A stretch of DNA of 64,000 bases from Talpa occidentalis (Eukaryota; Chordata; Mammalia; Eulipotyphla; Talpidae), in the NCBI RefSeq assembly GCF_014898055.3, contig NW_023601433.1, forward strand, positions 46,061,876-46,125,875, read 5' to 3'. Positions 1 through 12,645 of the stretch are shown one piece after another. The notes below the pieces were generated by a model. It was not told the DNA's origin. It saw nothing but the letters and a program-made list of their open reading frames with translations, and did no database searches. The position numbers were made by a program, and so were the translations under genes. Each line of letters starts with the position of its first letter. Position 1 is the first letter of the stretch.

Positions 1-81
1 ATTTCATTAAGCACTGCATGGTGTGATAATTCCTTCCCCACTTGGCTACATTCCTGTGAGATGGGAACTGCCTTTCCTCTA

Positions 82-150
82 GCAGAGAGCCTGGCATATT
101 GTAGGCATGTCATAAGTAGTCACTGAATGATTAAATAAGTGACTGAAGGT
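82..150 (+). repeat. possible MIR/L2 3' remnant
   Basis: The stretch reads like the 3' end shared by old MIR/L2 elements (a 'cctggcatattgtaggca' phrase followed by a 'tgaatgatta' motif). It is short and degenerate, so this is a weak similarity call. Nothing else is recognisable in 1-381. Confidence 0.3.
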
Positions 151-381
151 TGACCTATTTAGTCAGAAAATATGGAGTAGCATCATGGAAAGCTAAGTAT
201 AGAACAGCCCAACTTAACTAATATTCTATGAGTGGTGCAGAATAATCATTTTGTCAGTCTATTCATGTCCCACTATTATAGCTAGGAAAGTTAAATTCTA
301 AGCATAATATGAGTTTAATCAATACTGAAAAGGCTTTTTAAACTTTTTTTTTGATATACATTTGAAAAGATATGAAATAAT

Positions 382-422
382 GGTGTGTGTGTGAGAGAGA
401 GAGAGAGAAAGAGAGAGAGAGA
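382..422. repeat. (TG)n(GA)n compound microsatellite
   Basis: A short TG run passes directly into a GA run interrupted by one AAA. Simple-sequence DNA, likely polymorphic in length. The lysine/arginine-rich reading frame near here on the minus strand is a product of simple repeats, not a gene. Confidence 0.9.
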
Positions 423-633
423 TGGAATACTGCTGTTTCTATGTTACTCTAGTGTAATGCAACTGAAGGAGCATGTGGAACCTGCAGGAAAGAGGAAAGG
501 AGAACCAGGATTAATGACTCACAAATATTCCACCTACTTGACATAGGTCTCCAAGAAGACCTTGTGTTGAACAATTTCCCCTTCCAGATACATTTCCCAA
601 GATGATACTCTGTGAGGAGCAATGGTAATAATT

Positions 634-668
634 TCTTCCTTTCTTTCTTTCTTTCTTTTTTTTTTTTT
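634..668. repeat. (TTTC)n / T-rich simple repeat
   Basis: Tetranucleotide CTTT units run into an uninterrupted T tract. It could be the decayed tail of a minus-strand retroposon, but no element body is recognisable next to it. Confidence 0.85.
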
Positions 669-2485
669 AACCAAAGCACATTCTAAATCATCCTAGAAAA
701 TCTCTCTGGTATTGTTCTATAATTTGTGTTGTTGCATCAGGAGAGTGATTTTAATTTTTAACTTTCACTGAAAGTCAAGTCAGACATTGCTAAATGTTAG
801 CTCTTGCCATCTGTGAAGCATTCAATTATGGTTTAATGACTGTTTTGCAATGAGGTAATATTCCTGTTTCCCTCCTCTGGGGAAACACATTCTATAAGAG
901 TTTTAGTCCCCGGCTATCTTACAATAGGTTTGCTTCCTCTCATTATCCTTATCTTGTCACCATATTTTCACTCCTCTGCTCAGCATTGACTGAGTGCCAA
1001 AGAAAATAAATAATACTCAGAATAACCAGTGATTTTAGCTTAATAACCATACAGCCAACAAATTTAAGAAATGTCTTTTATCAGAAATAGCAGCTCACTC
1101 TTCCTCCGTCCCTTCCAGTTCCTCCTCCCTCCCTCCCTCCTGTCTTCCCTACCCCCCTCTCCTGTCTTTCAATTTCCTTGAGGTCTTTGGCAGTTCAATC
1201 TGGAAAATAAAGCTCCTTACCACCCCCAAATTTAGTAATTTTAAACTCCCCTCTCAGATGGTCTGTAGCAAGAAATGAAACAGAGGTGGGGAGGCAGGGA
1301 GGCGCCCTGACTCCAGCTGTTAGAAGCAGTCTTAGAAGAAAAAGAAAAGTCTAAACCAGCCACAGTACACTGGAAATGATGGAGCTGTTGGTTATCAGTG
1401 GAGCAATTCCACAGAAGGCCAAACTCTCAACTACCCAGACTTTTCATAAACAATTCTCACTGTTATTTCTTTCTTTAACGGGACTTCATCAGGGACTGGG
1501 ATTTATAAAACAAAAAGTAATGTCAACTACAGTCAAGCCTGCCTGTTCAAATTACCTCTCTCCTGCCCCAGGCAGTACTCATCTCAATCCTCTGGCTCAT
1601 ACCTCAAATCTGGGAACCCACTGAAAACCCTGCTATGTGAACATTTTTATTTGGATCCAGGTGGTTTTAAATTCACTTTTCCTCCTTCCATTATGTGCAG
1701 GATACATTTTCTAAAAGGCAGATTAGACAGTCAACCATTCTGACTACATTCCACTAAAATCCCAAGAGAATCCCATTAAAAATCACACAAAATTTGGGGA
1801 GAATTCAGGGAGGTTTTTTGGGTTTTGTTTTTTCTAAATATAAACTACTTTCTGGACTCTTCAGTGCCTGGTGCTGCTCATCTGGTGAGGAAACCCTTTC
1901 TAGAAACTGAGAGGTTGCATGTTACATCTATTAAGTTCAGGCATCCTTTTATTATTTTTTTTAATCATTCAATTAGAGTGTGTTTGGGATGTTAGCTGTT
2001 GAGTTTCTGTATTCTGCTTCTTCTATCAGCTGCTTTCACTCTCACATCTGTGACAACCAACATCTCAACTGGGAGTCTCTAGGGTGAAACAAAGCACCCA
2101 GAGGAAGAGCTGTTTTGATTGAGAGCCAGGGGCCTAAGTGTCTTCCAGCAGAGATGCACCTCCTCAACCCAAAATTACCACATCCAGCAACAGATGTAAA
2201 ACTCATCTCTTCTCTCAAGGGTCCTGCAAAAGAGTAAAAATCCCAGAAGCTGGGCTTCATTTTCACCCAACCTAGTTCAAAGACAATTGAGAGCTAAATG
2301 GAAAATGTACTTACCCATTTGTATTTTCTCCTAACAGCTCTGACAGGGGAGAGATCACTCATCAACCTGGATAGAGGCAGAGAAATGAAAAAGAAAGGAA
2401 AAGATGACATTTTACCTGGTAGGTTCTCCTGTAGTCAAGCTGCTAAGAATTCTGGGAAAGTGAAAAAGATGAAAGTAGAGAAATA
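669..2485. other. unassigned AT-rich non-coding DNA
   Basis: Apart from the CCTC tract at 1119-1141, I see no convincing gene, RNA gene or repeat family here. Short open frames on both strands (for example 1376-1624 and 2042-2266) lack domain-like composition. Confidence 0.6.
1119..1141. repeat. polypyrimidine (CCTC)n tract
   Basis: Repeated TCCC/CCTC units inside a longer C/T-rich stretch (about 1100-1170). Confidence 0.8.
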
Positions 2486-2760
2486 GCATTTATTGAGCAC
2501 CAGTTATTTTTTATCCAACACTCATTAGATATTGACTATGTGCTATGCAGTGTGACTCATAGTATGTTTTAAAGATATAATGTGATTATTTATTTAATCC
2601 TCAAAAAAGGACACTTTTTTTTTCTTGGGGCAAAGATGATTATTTTATCTGCCACATTTACCAACTGAGGAAACTGAGGGTCTGTAACACCTTCCACTCA
2701 GTATGGAGTAAAGCAGAAATCTGAAGTCAAATATCTCTGTGTTCCAAGTCTATGAAATTT
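2486..2760 (-). mobile_element. MIR SINE remnant
   Basis: The plus strand carries the reverse complement of the MIR core and 3' end in the expected order: 'atttattgagcac', 'tatgtgctatgcagtgtg', 'atttaatcctca', 'actgaggaaactgaggg'. MIR is an ancient tRNA-derived SINE mobilised by L2. A T-run near 2615 looks like a later expansion. Confidence 0.8.
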
Positions 2761-4243
2761 CTAGCTCACATGATGTTCTTACAGAACCATACAAAATGAT
2801 GTCAAATAATTAAGGTTACTCTATAATTTCTGAACCTAAAGTAAGGGTAACCCATGGGAGATGCTGGATGGTTTTATAGTCAGTCACTTATTTCAGTGAC
2901 TGACTGAAAGTCAGCTAAAACTAATGTTTCCAGTCTATTTGCTATTCCTATCAAATAACAGAATTCATAACCACTCCTCTATCCATTGTGTCACAATATA
3001 ACTGTCAACCAGACTTTAAAATTGACAGGTTTAAAATTCCATCTCATTTCTTACCCACCTTAAGCTCAAGCAGCTAAAAGCAGCAAAATGACCAGAAGAC
3101 AGGAAAGAGGATAAAAACCAAAGTACTGGAATGATAACAACAAATGTGACATCTGAGAAATGAATGCCAGTTTTCCCATGTTGTTCTCACATGATGGAGA
3201 GTAGTTACCAATTTTCCAAGCACCCATCCTTCATTCTATTGTCTGACAACTCACATTCTGAAGCCGTGATTCTACACAAAGCAGTTTTCCCCACATCTGC
3301 ACCATCTCTAGAGAGTGACTCTTACAAAGAACCTAGCATCTTAGAATGTGATCCCTGGCAAGAAGCTAGAGATCTGCTTGTTTCTCATAATCCTTCACCA
3401 AAGACCACTAGCTCCCCACCTCTTTTACTTCCCATCATCCTATTCTACATTTATAGTCAGATTTTTAAGGTTGGTTTTGGTTTATATTCTTCTGTCCCTG
3501 AATTTAATTAAAAAAAGAAAAAGAAAGTTCTTCTTAGTCATAGTAGTTCATCAAATACATTTTAACCATCATTTGGATTTTTATAGTTCGTTGTCATTTA
3601 CAAAGAGCTTTTTCCTTTAATAAATTGCATTCACTGTGTTATTAATGGTGAACATGAGTTTAAACCCAAAGCTTTTCTTATTCTACAGTCTCCATTAGTT
3701 CATATCTAAAAATGGTATGGTGAATCTGAAATAGATCAAGAAATAGGAAGATTGTCCATGTAAGCTTAGGACTATGGTGTTTTTGAGTAGACCAAGCCAA
3801 AACAGATGTTAATAGCTGGTGGGATCTTGCACTATTAGGAATATTAGGTATTCCTAATAGTGCAGATAAATGGAAGCCAACAAGGAGGGAGAAGAAGCTT
3901 AAAGAGAGTTTTCTGGGTGAAGTTCCTTAGTAAAGACATAAGAGAGAGAGCAAATGAGAGGCAGTGCTTTCTTAGGCCCCTGGATGCTATTGGGTGTGTA
4001 CATGATGCCTGGAACTAATACAGCCAGGCTGCATTACTGAGGAGCCAGCCTTTAGAATGAACTCAACTTAGAAAATGAATTAGTTAACCCTACAATATTT
4101 AAATTTAGAGCTTTATCCAATCAACATAATATATTCTTGTTATTTTAAACCACTTTTGGTTGCAGTGTCACTCATTGTGCTTAAATAATGTATAGAGGAA
4201 TAAAATGTCTGGATGGACAGATACGTGGATTAATATAAGTATA
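2761..4243. other. unassigned non-coding DNA
   Basis: No recognisable repeat family or exon. Two overlapping open frames of 115 and 90 codons lie at 3164-3620 on the plus strand, but they show no motif and overlap in different frames. A perfect hairpin sits at 3828-3864 (separate entry). Confidence 0.6.
3828..3864. other. perfect inverted repeat (16-bp arms, 5-bp loop)
   Basis: Left arm TGCACTATTAGGAATA, loop TTAGG, right arm TATTCCTAATAGTGCA. The arms are exact reverse complements. I cannot assign it to a transposon end or a known RNA; it is too short to be a typical pre-miRNA. Confidence 0.9.
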
Positions 4244-4430
4244 TAACTATAACCATCTATTATTTAATTCTTATCACAACCCACAGCAGACATTATTATT
4301 ATGTGCATGCTACAGAAAAGAAAACTTAAGCTCAGGGAAGTTAAATGATTTGCTAAGGTCATACAGGTATTAAGTGATATAACAGATTCAAACTCATTCT
4401 ACCTGACACAAGGTCCATGTATTCTACTAC
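4244..4430 (-). mobile_element. MIR SINE remnant
   Basis: Reverse-complement MIR order is visible: 'atttaattcttatcacaac', 'attattattatg', 'cttaagctcagggaag', 'gctaaggtcataca', then 'agattcaaactcatt'. Old and diverged, orientation clear. Confidence 0.75.
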
Positions 4431-6739
4431 TTCCTAATATAATTTACAGATATGGGGACATACTGAACAGTAACAAATTGTTTCTACTTCAAAGTTGACA
4501 GTACAAATAGTTATTTAATAACAGAAGCAAGGGTGACTACCCAGAGAATTTCTTTATGAACTCTTTAAACAAAATGAGAATTTCTCTATTTGTTGAGCAG
4601 TTACCCAACAGTTCAACAAAAGAGAGTGCTAGGATAATCATACTATCATCTAATTAAGAACCCTTTTGAGAGTGAAAAGATGTGCTATTAATTAATCATT
4701 ACAACAGGCATATACCCAGAAAGTTTTAAGTTAATTGGGATATATGGTCAACCTAGAGGCAGCGAAGATATGAGAAACTTGGTCTCTCTTTGTTAGAAAT
4801 ATCATCTTGAGGAAAAAGAAAGAAAAATACATGTGAAATGATGAATATTCTCTCATTCTTTCCCTGGGTAGCTAAGTCACTCTACTTATGAATCTTTCTA
4901 TACTACATTTTATCATTAATGTTTCATTCTGAAATTAAGAGGAACAAATGTAGTTCAGGAGTCTGGGTGTCTTGAGGGTTAGAAACAAACAGCTCCAGAT
5001 GGGCCTCATGCTAGACAAGCAGTAATAATGGTACTTATTATTTTACCACCTGACAAGCAAAGAAGAACAATGCAGGAGAGGGGAAACTGTGCCATGAAAA
5101 TATGAAATAAAAAAGAAAACAAAATAGAGAGAAAACACAAAAGAACCGATCCTGAAAGAGCTGGTATCCAGGAGCGTATTCTACTTGCCCTATTTCACCA
5201 TAACCCTGGGATACTTTTAATTACTTGGCTCTTTTTACAAACAGTGCCTGACTATTTTGTCAGAGGGTCAGGGCTAACAGCGGGATCTGCCCTTTCCTTG
5301 TACTTAAAGGGATACCACCCCATATACTTTCAGGGACATCCAACCTGGAAAGACTTGTCAAGAAGACATATATATTTCCTGAGCAATTTTCTCCCAAAAA
5401 ATGTCTCTCCTGGATCCTGTGCTTGCTAAGCCTATGAGGAGTCGGCATCATCAGACACTGTCTAATAACCCAAAATAACATACAGCAAATGCCTAGTAGA
5501 TCTCATATTTGGTGCTCACTGAAACACACAGACAATGAAAATAGAGAACACAAAAAGACAAATCAATGAGTAAAATGTTGTTAACAAACAAAACAAAAAC
5601 CCACCTGAATTTCAGAGAAAACTATGATATTGTTAAGTTTCAGAGAAAACTATGATATTTGTTAATGTATTTTTGTCCTTTGTTCCCCAGTTTAAGAAAT
5701 CTGCGCTTTTTCTTAAATGACATTAATTCTACTTTTCCCCACTAACTCGTTAGATTAAAACATTCACTTAATAAGTGCCAATAAGATTTAGCCTGGGGAT
5801 TTATTATACTCTAGAATTAATTAAAGTGCATGCTTGCATTAAAAAATTCCAGCCTGTTTCTATATAAGAATAAAACATCATGTCCACAGCAGGGTTAAAA
5901 AGAATTATCATTTTCATGTTTGTTACTTCTTCAAATTTGTATTTTGCTTGACTTTTTAACTGTAAATCTTTAAGATTGCATAACTCCAATTAAGAAAGAT
6001 AAAAAGCAAACTGAAAGCCAGTATTCACAGAGGAATGCTATTGGCTAAGACCCCAGATATTTTTTTTGCATCTCCAGTGAGTTGCTTGTAAAATGTCCAG
6101 GAAGTTTGGAAAAGCTTTGCATTGACATCATTCAGCAAAACTTGGGAAAGCTTTACCGGGAGAAAAATTGAAAGCAAAGCTGATCGTCTAGGTACTGATC
6201 CTGTGACTTTTGTAGAATCACTGCATACTGATGAATTTTGCAGAACCTTCCATTCCCTCCTTCCTTCCTGTACTTCTAGTCTCTTTACTGAGGAATGGTT
6301 TAATAATTTAATCATATTTTATTTTTGCTCCAGATTTTCTCTTTATTTCAGAGTTTCCTTATTATTTATCTTTGTAAAAACACACGTATGTTATGGTAAA
6401 CAATAAAACTAATGTTTAATTTACTTTAAATTAACAACTTATGTACTGTCAGCCAACACAGTTAATAGTTTTATATGTGAAAGTACTATATTTTTTAATA
6501 CTTAAAATTAACATGACTTAGGGGGTTTGCCAGTTTTAATCTAAAAGCAGTTATTTCAAATCATACTTCTAACCAATTTTTTTCTCTCCCATATTTCCAT
6601 TTTAATAACATATTAAAGTCATATTTCACAAGACATCATTTAGAATTTTATAATCTTACAGATTAATTCAAATTGATATTTGAATAGTAGACTGAAGTAC
6701 ATAAATATGTTACCGAAATAGATTTTTCCCATTACAATG
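4431..6739. other. unassigned AT-rich non-coding DNA
   Basis: No recognised gene or repeat family apart from a 28-bp tandem duplication at 5610-5665. Several 60-96-codon frames occur on both strands in overlapping positions; none has a recognisable domain. Confidence 0.6.
5610..5665. repeat. 28-bp tandem duplication (2 copies)
   Basis: The unit beginning TTTCAGAGAAAACTATGATA occurs twice head to tail, with a one-base T-run difference near the end of the second copy. Consistent with a slippage duplication. Confidence 0.85.
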
Positions 6740-6870
6740 TACTTTTTCTTGAAGCAACATTGCATAACATTATGTGAGTTTCAGATGTGCACCACTGAAA
6801 AATGTAGTGTATGTACTACATTATGTTCATCACTAAAAGTCCAATTCTATCCTTCAGAATTGTCCCCTTT
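6740..6870 (-). mobile_element. old L1 3'UTR fragment
   Basis: Resembles the reverse complement of placental L1 3'UTR: 'acattatgtgagtttcagat', 'tgcacca', 'ttcatcactaaaagtccaat'. Short and diverged. Confidence 0.5.
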
Positions 6871-7054
6871 CTCTACTGATTAACCCACCCTCTAGTTTTA
6901 TATGTGAGTTCACAGAAAAATCCTGCAATGTTAATAATCTGTATCTGAGGAAGAACACTTAAACTAAAAAAAAAAGTGAGCATTTATATGTTATAGTGGT
7001 CAATGCTAAACAGTTTTGGAAAATATTTTGGCAACAACTATGTTGAGACATGTC

Positions 7055-7150
7055 ACATATCACACAATCTCAACCCTTTAAACTGTGCAACTCAGTGGCT
7101 TTTATTACATCTGCATATATACATATGTAAGTGAAACCATCATCACAGCT
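7055..7150 (-). mobile_element. old L1 (L1M-type) 3'UTR fragment
   Basis: Carries the antisense form of the classic L1 3' phrase around 7075-7105 ('aaactgtgcaactcagtggc'), followed by 'accatcatcacagc'. These are typical of old L1 3' ends. Confidence 0.55.
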
Positions 7151-7624
7151 AAATTTTCAAATACAATTTTATGATTCTATGCCAATATCTCTTTCTGTTT
7201 AGATAGGGGAATTGACACTTGAGAACATTCTGGAAGGTTCTCAAGATTATACAAGTAGCTTGCAGCGGACTCTCAATTCAAACCCAGAACCTAGTTTCAA
7301 TATTTGGTTTTAAAGTCCTGGAGTCTAAATTTTTCTTCTCCATGATAATGCTATGAAAATTTTCTAACATATAGGAAGGTTGAATGAATTTTATAAGTGA
7401 TATTAGCAACCTAGATTCTACAATTAACCTTACACAATACTTGGTTTTTCACATTCAACTCCATACATCTGTAAGTCCATATAATTTTGAAATTTATTTC
7501 ATAGAAAAGCTCAGGTTCTAGATAAGTCAACTCAAAGCTTAAGTCATGCCTCACCTACTTTATAGTCTCTCAGCTAACTCTACATTTTTCTCATCTGTGT
7601 AGCAGAAACAATAGCAGTACTATG

Positions 7625-8120
7625 GAAGCTTAATTGTAAAAATGGTCACAATACTCTTCCTGGATCTATGCCCATGGTACTGTGACTTAACTTTTCTAGT
7701 TACAAGGTAAAGTCTATTTCCCTCACCTTGAATCAGGGCTATCTGGTGACTTATAACCTGCTCTGGGTACTAGTAAAGCAGCACAAATGATCAAATGCCT
7801 GTTCTGAACATGGACTTTCAAGAATTGCACTGTTCACTCTTTCTCATAGAAACCTCTCCAGCTGTGAAGTGAGTAAACTTCAGCTTCAATGCTAGGATAC
7901 CATATGGAGCCAAGGAAACAGCACAGCTAAGGCTATTCTAGACCAGCAGGCCCCAAATGACCCATCAACTGACCATAGACTTATGAGGGAGACCGGTGAG
8001 ACCAGAAGAATCACCCTGTAGACTCTAGTTTGAATTGCCAACAAAGAGTCACGAGCTAAACAAATGGTTGTCTTAAGAGACTATTTTGGGGATAGAACAA
8101 TAGAAAACTGATAGAAGAAT
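7625..8120 (+). mobile_element. MaLR/MLT1-like LTR
   Basis: The end has the MaLR LTR 3' pattern: 'acaaagagtcacgagc', 'tcttaagagactattttggg', then 'aacaatagaaaactgatag', parallel to the 'taagccactaagttttgggg...caatagataactaat' end known for MLT1/MST LTRs. Upstream 'ctggtgacttataacctgct' also fits. Non-autonomous ERV-L-related LTR, old, no internal region seen. Confidence 0.6.
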
Positions 8121-8336
8121 AAAATTCACAAAGGAATTATGAGGATTTTAGAAAAAGATAATACATTTAAAATGCTTCGGCTATATCTGCCATATAGGAA
8201 ATCATCTGTAAATGTTAAGACAGTTACTCATCATCATTATCGTTAGGCATAAAATGCTATACTTTCTTCATGAAACTCTAAAATTCAGTTCTATAACTGC
8301 AATGTTTTTCTCCTTCTCTTCCTTTAGAAATATTTC

Positions 8337-8552
8337 ATGGTCTGGCTCAAATTTCATATCCTTGGAGAAATCTCCTTTGTGTTACCTATGAAATTAGCTT
8401 TGTCCTTTCTCAACTACATTGCTCATTTCATTCATAGTGTACACATAAGTATCTATATTAGTGTCTTTCCTCCTACTACACTGAAAGAATCCAGTGTGTC
8501 TCACTTCATTTGTGACCTTAGCCAAAGCAGAAAGCACAGTTAATATTTGTTG
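8337..8552 (+). mobile_element. L2 3' fragment
   Basis: Matches the L2 3' end loosely: a block like 'aatttcatatccttggagaaatctcc' and the terminal 'aagcacagttaatatttgttga'. A 68-codon frame coincides with it and is not a gene. Confidence 0.5.
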
Positions 8553-10129
8553 AAAAAAAAACTGATAAAAATAAAGGGCCCATTATGGTTTATGCCAGGA
8601 GCTTAAAGATCATATTAGTGTATTTATTCAACTTATATGGAATATCACTCTAATTAGTTAATTTTCATTTATTTCCAAGCTAAATCTCTTCTTCAAAATA
8701 ATGACCTATAAATTTCATCTCTTTAGTTCTGCACTTAGAAATACTTCACAGTCTATTTAAATTTAGTCAGAGTCCACCCATACTAGAGATCTTCTTAAGT
8801 TACTTATAGAAGAGATTGATGACATAACATCCAATATTCACAATAGAAAGCCTTTATGGAATAATGTGTGATGCATCTGTGTGTTGTTAAATGAAACTGT
8901 TCACTTATGTTCAGTCAAGTATTGATGTATTTCTAGATATACCTGGTCCTTTCTTCTCTGTAAACTCACCATCTTCTGACTTGTCAGTTAGCTTATAATT
9001 ATTTGCTTTTAATTCCCTTCTTCCCCAACTGTGATTGTCACATGCAACCGAGACACTGTGGGACATAGAAACACACAAAGTAGGAATTAAATAATGAGGA
9101 GGAAGGGTAAAGGGCATACTCTTGTCAATTTTAATTACTGACTTTTAAAGTAAGTTTTACAGCACAATTTCTAAGTAATAGTAGTTAAGCTTTATCACTA
9201 TTACTAAATACGTACTTTTGAAGAATCATGACTATTATAGAAAGCAGAAATGTGGGAGAAGGTGTGTAGTTTCATCTATCAGGTTGGTTGCTGTGAAGGG
9301 TCTGGATAACTATAAATTTTCCATGGCTCCACTTCATTAAATTCACTTGTCTGATATATTCTTACTGAGTCTTTGAAACCTGTATATATGAGTATTATAT
9401 CCCCAATAAAAACTGTTTTCCAAGTATTCTAGACTTAATAGGACTCTCCCATAGCCCCCTTTCTTATCCTTATCAACACACCTGTAGCACTCTAATTGCT
9501 TATTTGTTTCTGACAATCTTCCTTTCAGGGATTTTTTTTCCCGCCAAATTAAGCTGTTTTTATTATTTTTATTCTTATAACCATTTAGTAAAAAAAAAAA
9601 AAAAAAAAACATTAAGTAGAAATGTCTATAGTGCTAAAATTTTTAGGTTTAATTAATAATAAAGGCAAAAATAGACATGGAAAGAAAGTATTCACACTTG
9701 TATTCTGTTAAAGAAATGCTTATTAAAACAACCCTGAGTTACTAATTTTACAATAAAAATGCTATGCAAAATTGTATTGTAAGAACCATTGTACAAAGCT
9801 GCAATAAAATTGAAGAATAGATAAAATATTTGTATCATAAAGTTGTGTAAACTTCTAAAAAAATAACAAAGTACTATGTGGTGATTTTTATACAGACATT
9901 GCTTCATGGAATTGACTGTGTGGTTATGACTGAAAGGTTTCCAAAATACTTAGTGCATAGAGGTATACATCAATGTGAAGCTATTATTAAAATAGAAGAA
10001 AAAAAGACTGAAATGCGCTATATTAATGAAAGAATAACCCACCACTTATCACTACTGGTTATTAAATGTATTACTATTATGAAGACTGAAGGTACCTCTG
10101 AAAAAATCATGTTTGAAATATTACAAAAA
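8553..10129. other. unassigned non-coding DNA with an A20 tract
   Basis: No gene seen. An uninterrupted run of 20 A lies at 9590-9609, which could be the tail of a plus-strand retroposon, but there is no AATAAA just upstream and I found no matching target duplication. The 114-codon frame at 9878-10222 runs into a MIR and has no motif. Confidence 0.55.
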
Positions 10130-10270
10130 ACATATTTATACAATGATCACATCTATGGAGGCTTACCCCGAGTCAGACTCTGTTCTGAGCAGTTGATATG
10201 GATTATCACTTTTAATCCTTAAAACATGCATGATGCCAATATTTTCCCTACTCATCAGATGCTAGCTATT
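10130..10270 (-). mobile_element. MIR SINE remnant
   Basis: Reverse-complement MIR motifs: 'agtcagactctgttctgagc', 'tatcacttttaatccttaa', 'tttccctactcatcagatgc'. Degenerate but in the right order. Confidence 0.65.
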
Positions 10271-11551
10271 AAAGTTTTTTGAACTGAACTAAGCCAACTT
10301 CACTTTCAGAGCTATTGGGTTCTTTTTGGTAGAGACTGGTAACTTTGTAAGACTGTATTTCTCTATCCCTATAGACTCACTACCATGTATTATGTCTTAA
10401 CATGATTTAAATCTCATCCTGAATTTTGTGGCACATGAGGGCATTTAGCAGCAAGAAACTACACATTCATATACAAATGTATACATGTAAAATTTCTACA
10501 ACCTTTTCTTGTAAAGTAGGTGAAATTTCAATTCTCTTTCTCAAGGACCATTGAAAAAATCCCCTGAATGTTTCCTTTCAGTTAAATGCAACAAAATTAT
10601 ATTGACAAATTCAGCAAATTTTCTGGTCCAGTTAAGGAAAACTATCTTTTAGGTTCAGGAATACAGGACCAAATCCAAACCCAAAGTTGAGTGCAACTCT
10701 GAGGCTTCGAGTTGTTTAGTGTTTCAGTAGTTTAGTTTAGTTTTACTAAGGCAAAGGTATCTACAGGCTCTTTCTAAACAATCCATATATGCTGACTAAT
10801 AGGAATTTCTCCAAGAGAAATGATTTCTAATGTCACTTCTAATGAAAGAACAGTCAAGTTTTTTGTTATCCTAGCTTGCTTACAACACCTAGAAAAGAGA
10901 TTATTCAGTAAGTGATAGAGAAATAAATGAGGACTATTTAGTAATTCTTAGCTTGTGCTAAGCTTTCAGAGGGATTCCAAACATTGTCAAATATCCCCTC
11001 AGAAATGTTAGTCTGGCTTCATAAAATCAAAAATCTTCATCTCTCTTCACTATCTTGAGATCTACCTGATATATTGCTTAGGATTTTATTGTTTCAATCC
11101 AATTTTTATGAGGTGATCCTATAACATTTTTCAGTTTTAGAAGATATTCATATTTAATTGGTCTTAAAACTACAGTGAAGGTCTGCAGGCTATGTTTAAG
11201 TGTATGTATTAATTATTTAACTGGACTAATTTTATTTTTAATGTCAGTTATTGATTGGTAAGTTATTCAATAAAATCAATACGCTTCCAACAAGTAGCAG
11301 GGTACCATGGTCAATGGGCAGCTCCAATTTCCTACTTACAATACTAAGAATGAGTGGATAAGCATCCCTTGCCAAAGCAAGAAAAAAGAAACGTCTCCAA
11401 AAATTTTTCCTATGTATTCTTTTTTACACTTTGTCATTTCTTTTTATCATTATAATAATGTTAACGCATATAATCTGGTGACAGCAAGTACATTCCCAAT
11501 ATTGCATGATATCCCTATCTTCAAAAGCTTTTAAGACTTCAGAAATAAATT
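10271..11551. other. unassigned AT-rich non-coding DNA
   Basis: Nothing recognisable as gene or repeat on either strand. Short frames at 11307-11606 overlap one another on opposite strands. Confidence 0.55.
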
Positions 11552-12645
11552 TGGTTCTCATATTTAGATTTGATCCATTTGAAGATAATTTTTGTATATA
11601 AGACATGCTTTTTTTATGCTCTTTTTCTTCACACTTTTTTTCAGATATCTGTGTATTTTGTGTTGATATTTAGTTTTGCGGAATAATTTATTGAAAAAAC
11701 TGTTCTTTTCTCATTAATGGTCAGTCTTGGCAACCTCATTGAAAATCATTTGATGAAAAGGAACACTCATCCACTGCTGATAGGAACGTAATTTGGTACA
11801 ACCTCTAAGGTAAACAGCATTGAGATTCCATAAAAAACAAAAATAAAAACAAAATACCATGGAAATGCCATAAAGATCCAGCAATACCACTGCTAGGTAT
11901 TTGCCCAAAGACTATTAAAAAAAAACAACAACACCTCAGCACTTCCCTGGTGGTCTAGGGGTTAAGTCTTAGTGCTATGTCCTGAGTTTGATCCCCATCC
12001 AGGGAGCTAACCCATATAGTGCAGCAGACATCTCTTGTCTCTCCCCCTGCTCCCCTCAGCAGTGTATTTCAGATCTGCCTGTTCTGCTCCCACTCTGTCT
12101 CTGGTGAATCCTCTCACCCCCTATACCTCTGGCCTACACTCCAGTTCTTCTATGCATAAATAAATGAATAAATCTTTTAAAAAACCCTCATATGAAAAGA
12201 TTTATGCACTGTGTTCATAACAGCATTATTCAGAGCATTCAAGTCATGCAACCAACCTTAACACCCAGTAACAGACAAACGGATACAGAAAGTATGCAAT
12301 ATATACTCCACAGAATACTAGTTGCCATTAAAAGTGAGAGAATAGTGCCTTTTGAAACAAAATGGATGGGTCTGAAAAAATAAGTCAGAAAGTGAAAGAC
12401 AGTTACATTTATGGAATAACCAAAGAAAACAAAATAACAGTGCAGCCACAATAATTCTTAGGCTCTGTGATACATTTTACTGGTTGTCAGGGAATAGGAG
12501 AGCAGGAAGAAAGGAATGGGGAGAGGAGAGGATATGGCATTGGCAGTAGAGCTCTGGTGATGAAGAACATGCACATACAGAGGTGAGAAACTGTAATCCC
12601 AAAGCTATATAGTTATGTAAATGACAAATAAGTAATAAACAACAA
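11552..12645 (+). mobile_element. old 5'-inverted (twin-primed) L1 fragment
   Basis: 11552-11750 is antisense L1 ORF2 ('tttgatccatttgaagataa', 'aataatttattgaaaaaact', 'attgaaaatcatttg'). From about 11751 the sequence is sense ORF2 carboxyl-terminal coding ('gatccagcaataccactgct', 'tggatgggtctgaa') followed by 3'UTR. An upstream segment inverted against a downstream sense segment is the signature of twin priming. A SINE interrupts it at 11941-12183. Frames such as 12192-12383 are decayed ORF2. Confidence 0.7.
11941..12183 (+). mobile_element. tRNA-derived SINE, older lineage
   Basis: Head 'ttccctggtggtctaggggt' (A-box region), 'gtttgatccccat' B box, body 'cccctcagcagtgtatttca', 'ctctgtctctggtgaatcc' and tail 'ataaataaatgaataaatc'. 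It splits the surrounding L1, so it is younger than that L1. The TSD is not clear. Confidence 0.85.

Noticed and set aside
449..679. Lys/Arg-rich 76-codon minus-strand frame
   Set aside because: The basic stretch is a translation of the (TTTC)n simple repeat.
3164..3620. two overlapping 115- and 90-codon frames
   Set aside because: They overlap in different frames, have no recognisable motif, codon pattern or splice context, and are within chance length for this DNA.
9878..10222. 114-codon plus-strand frame
   Set aside because: Its 3' part lies in a MIR remnant and it has no motif, so it is a chance frame.
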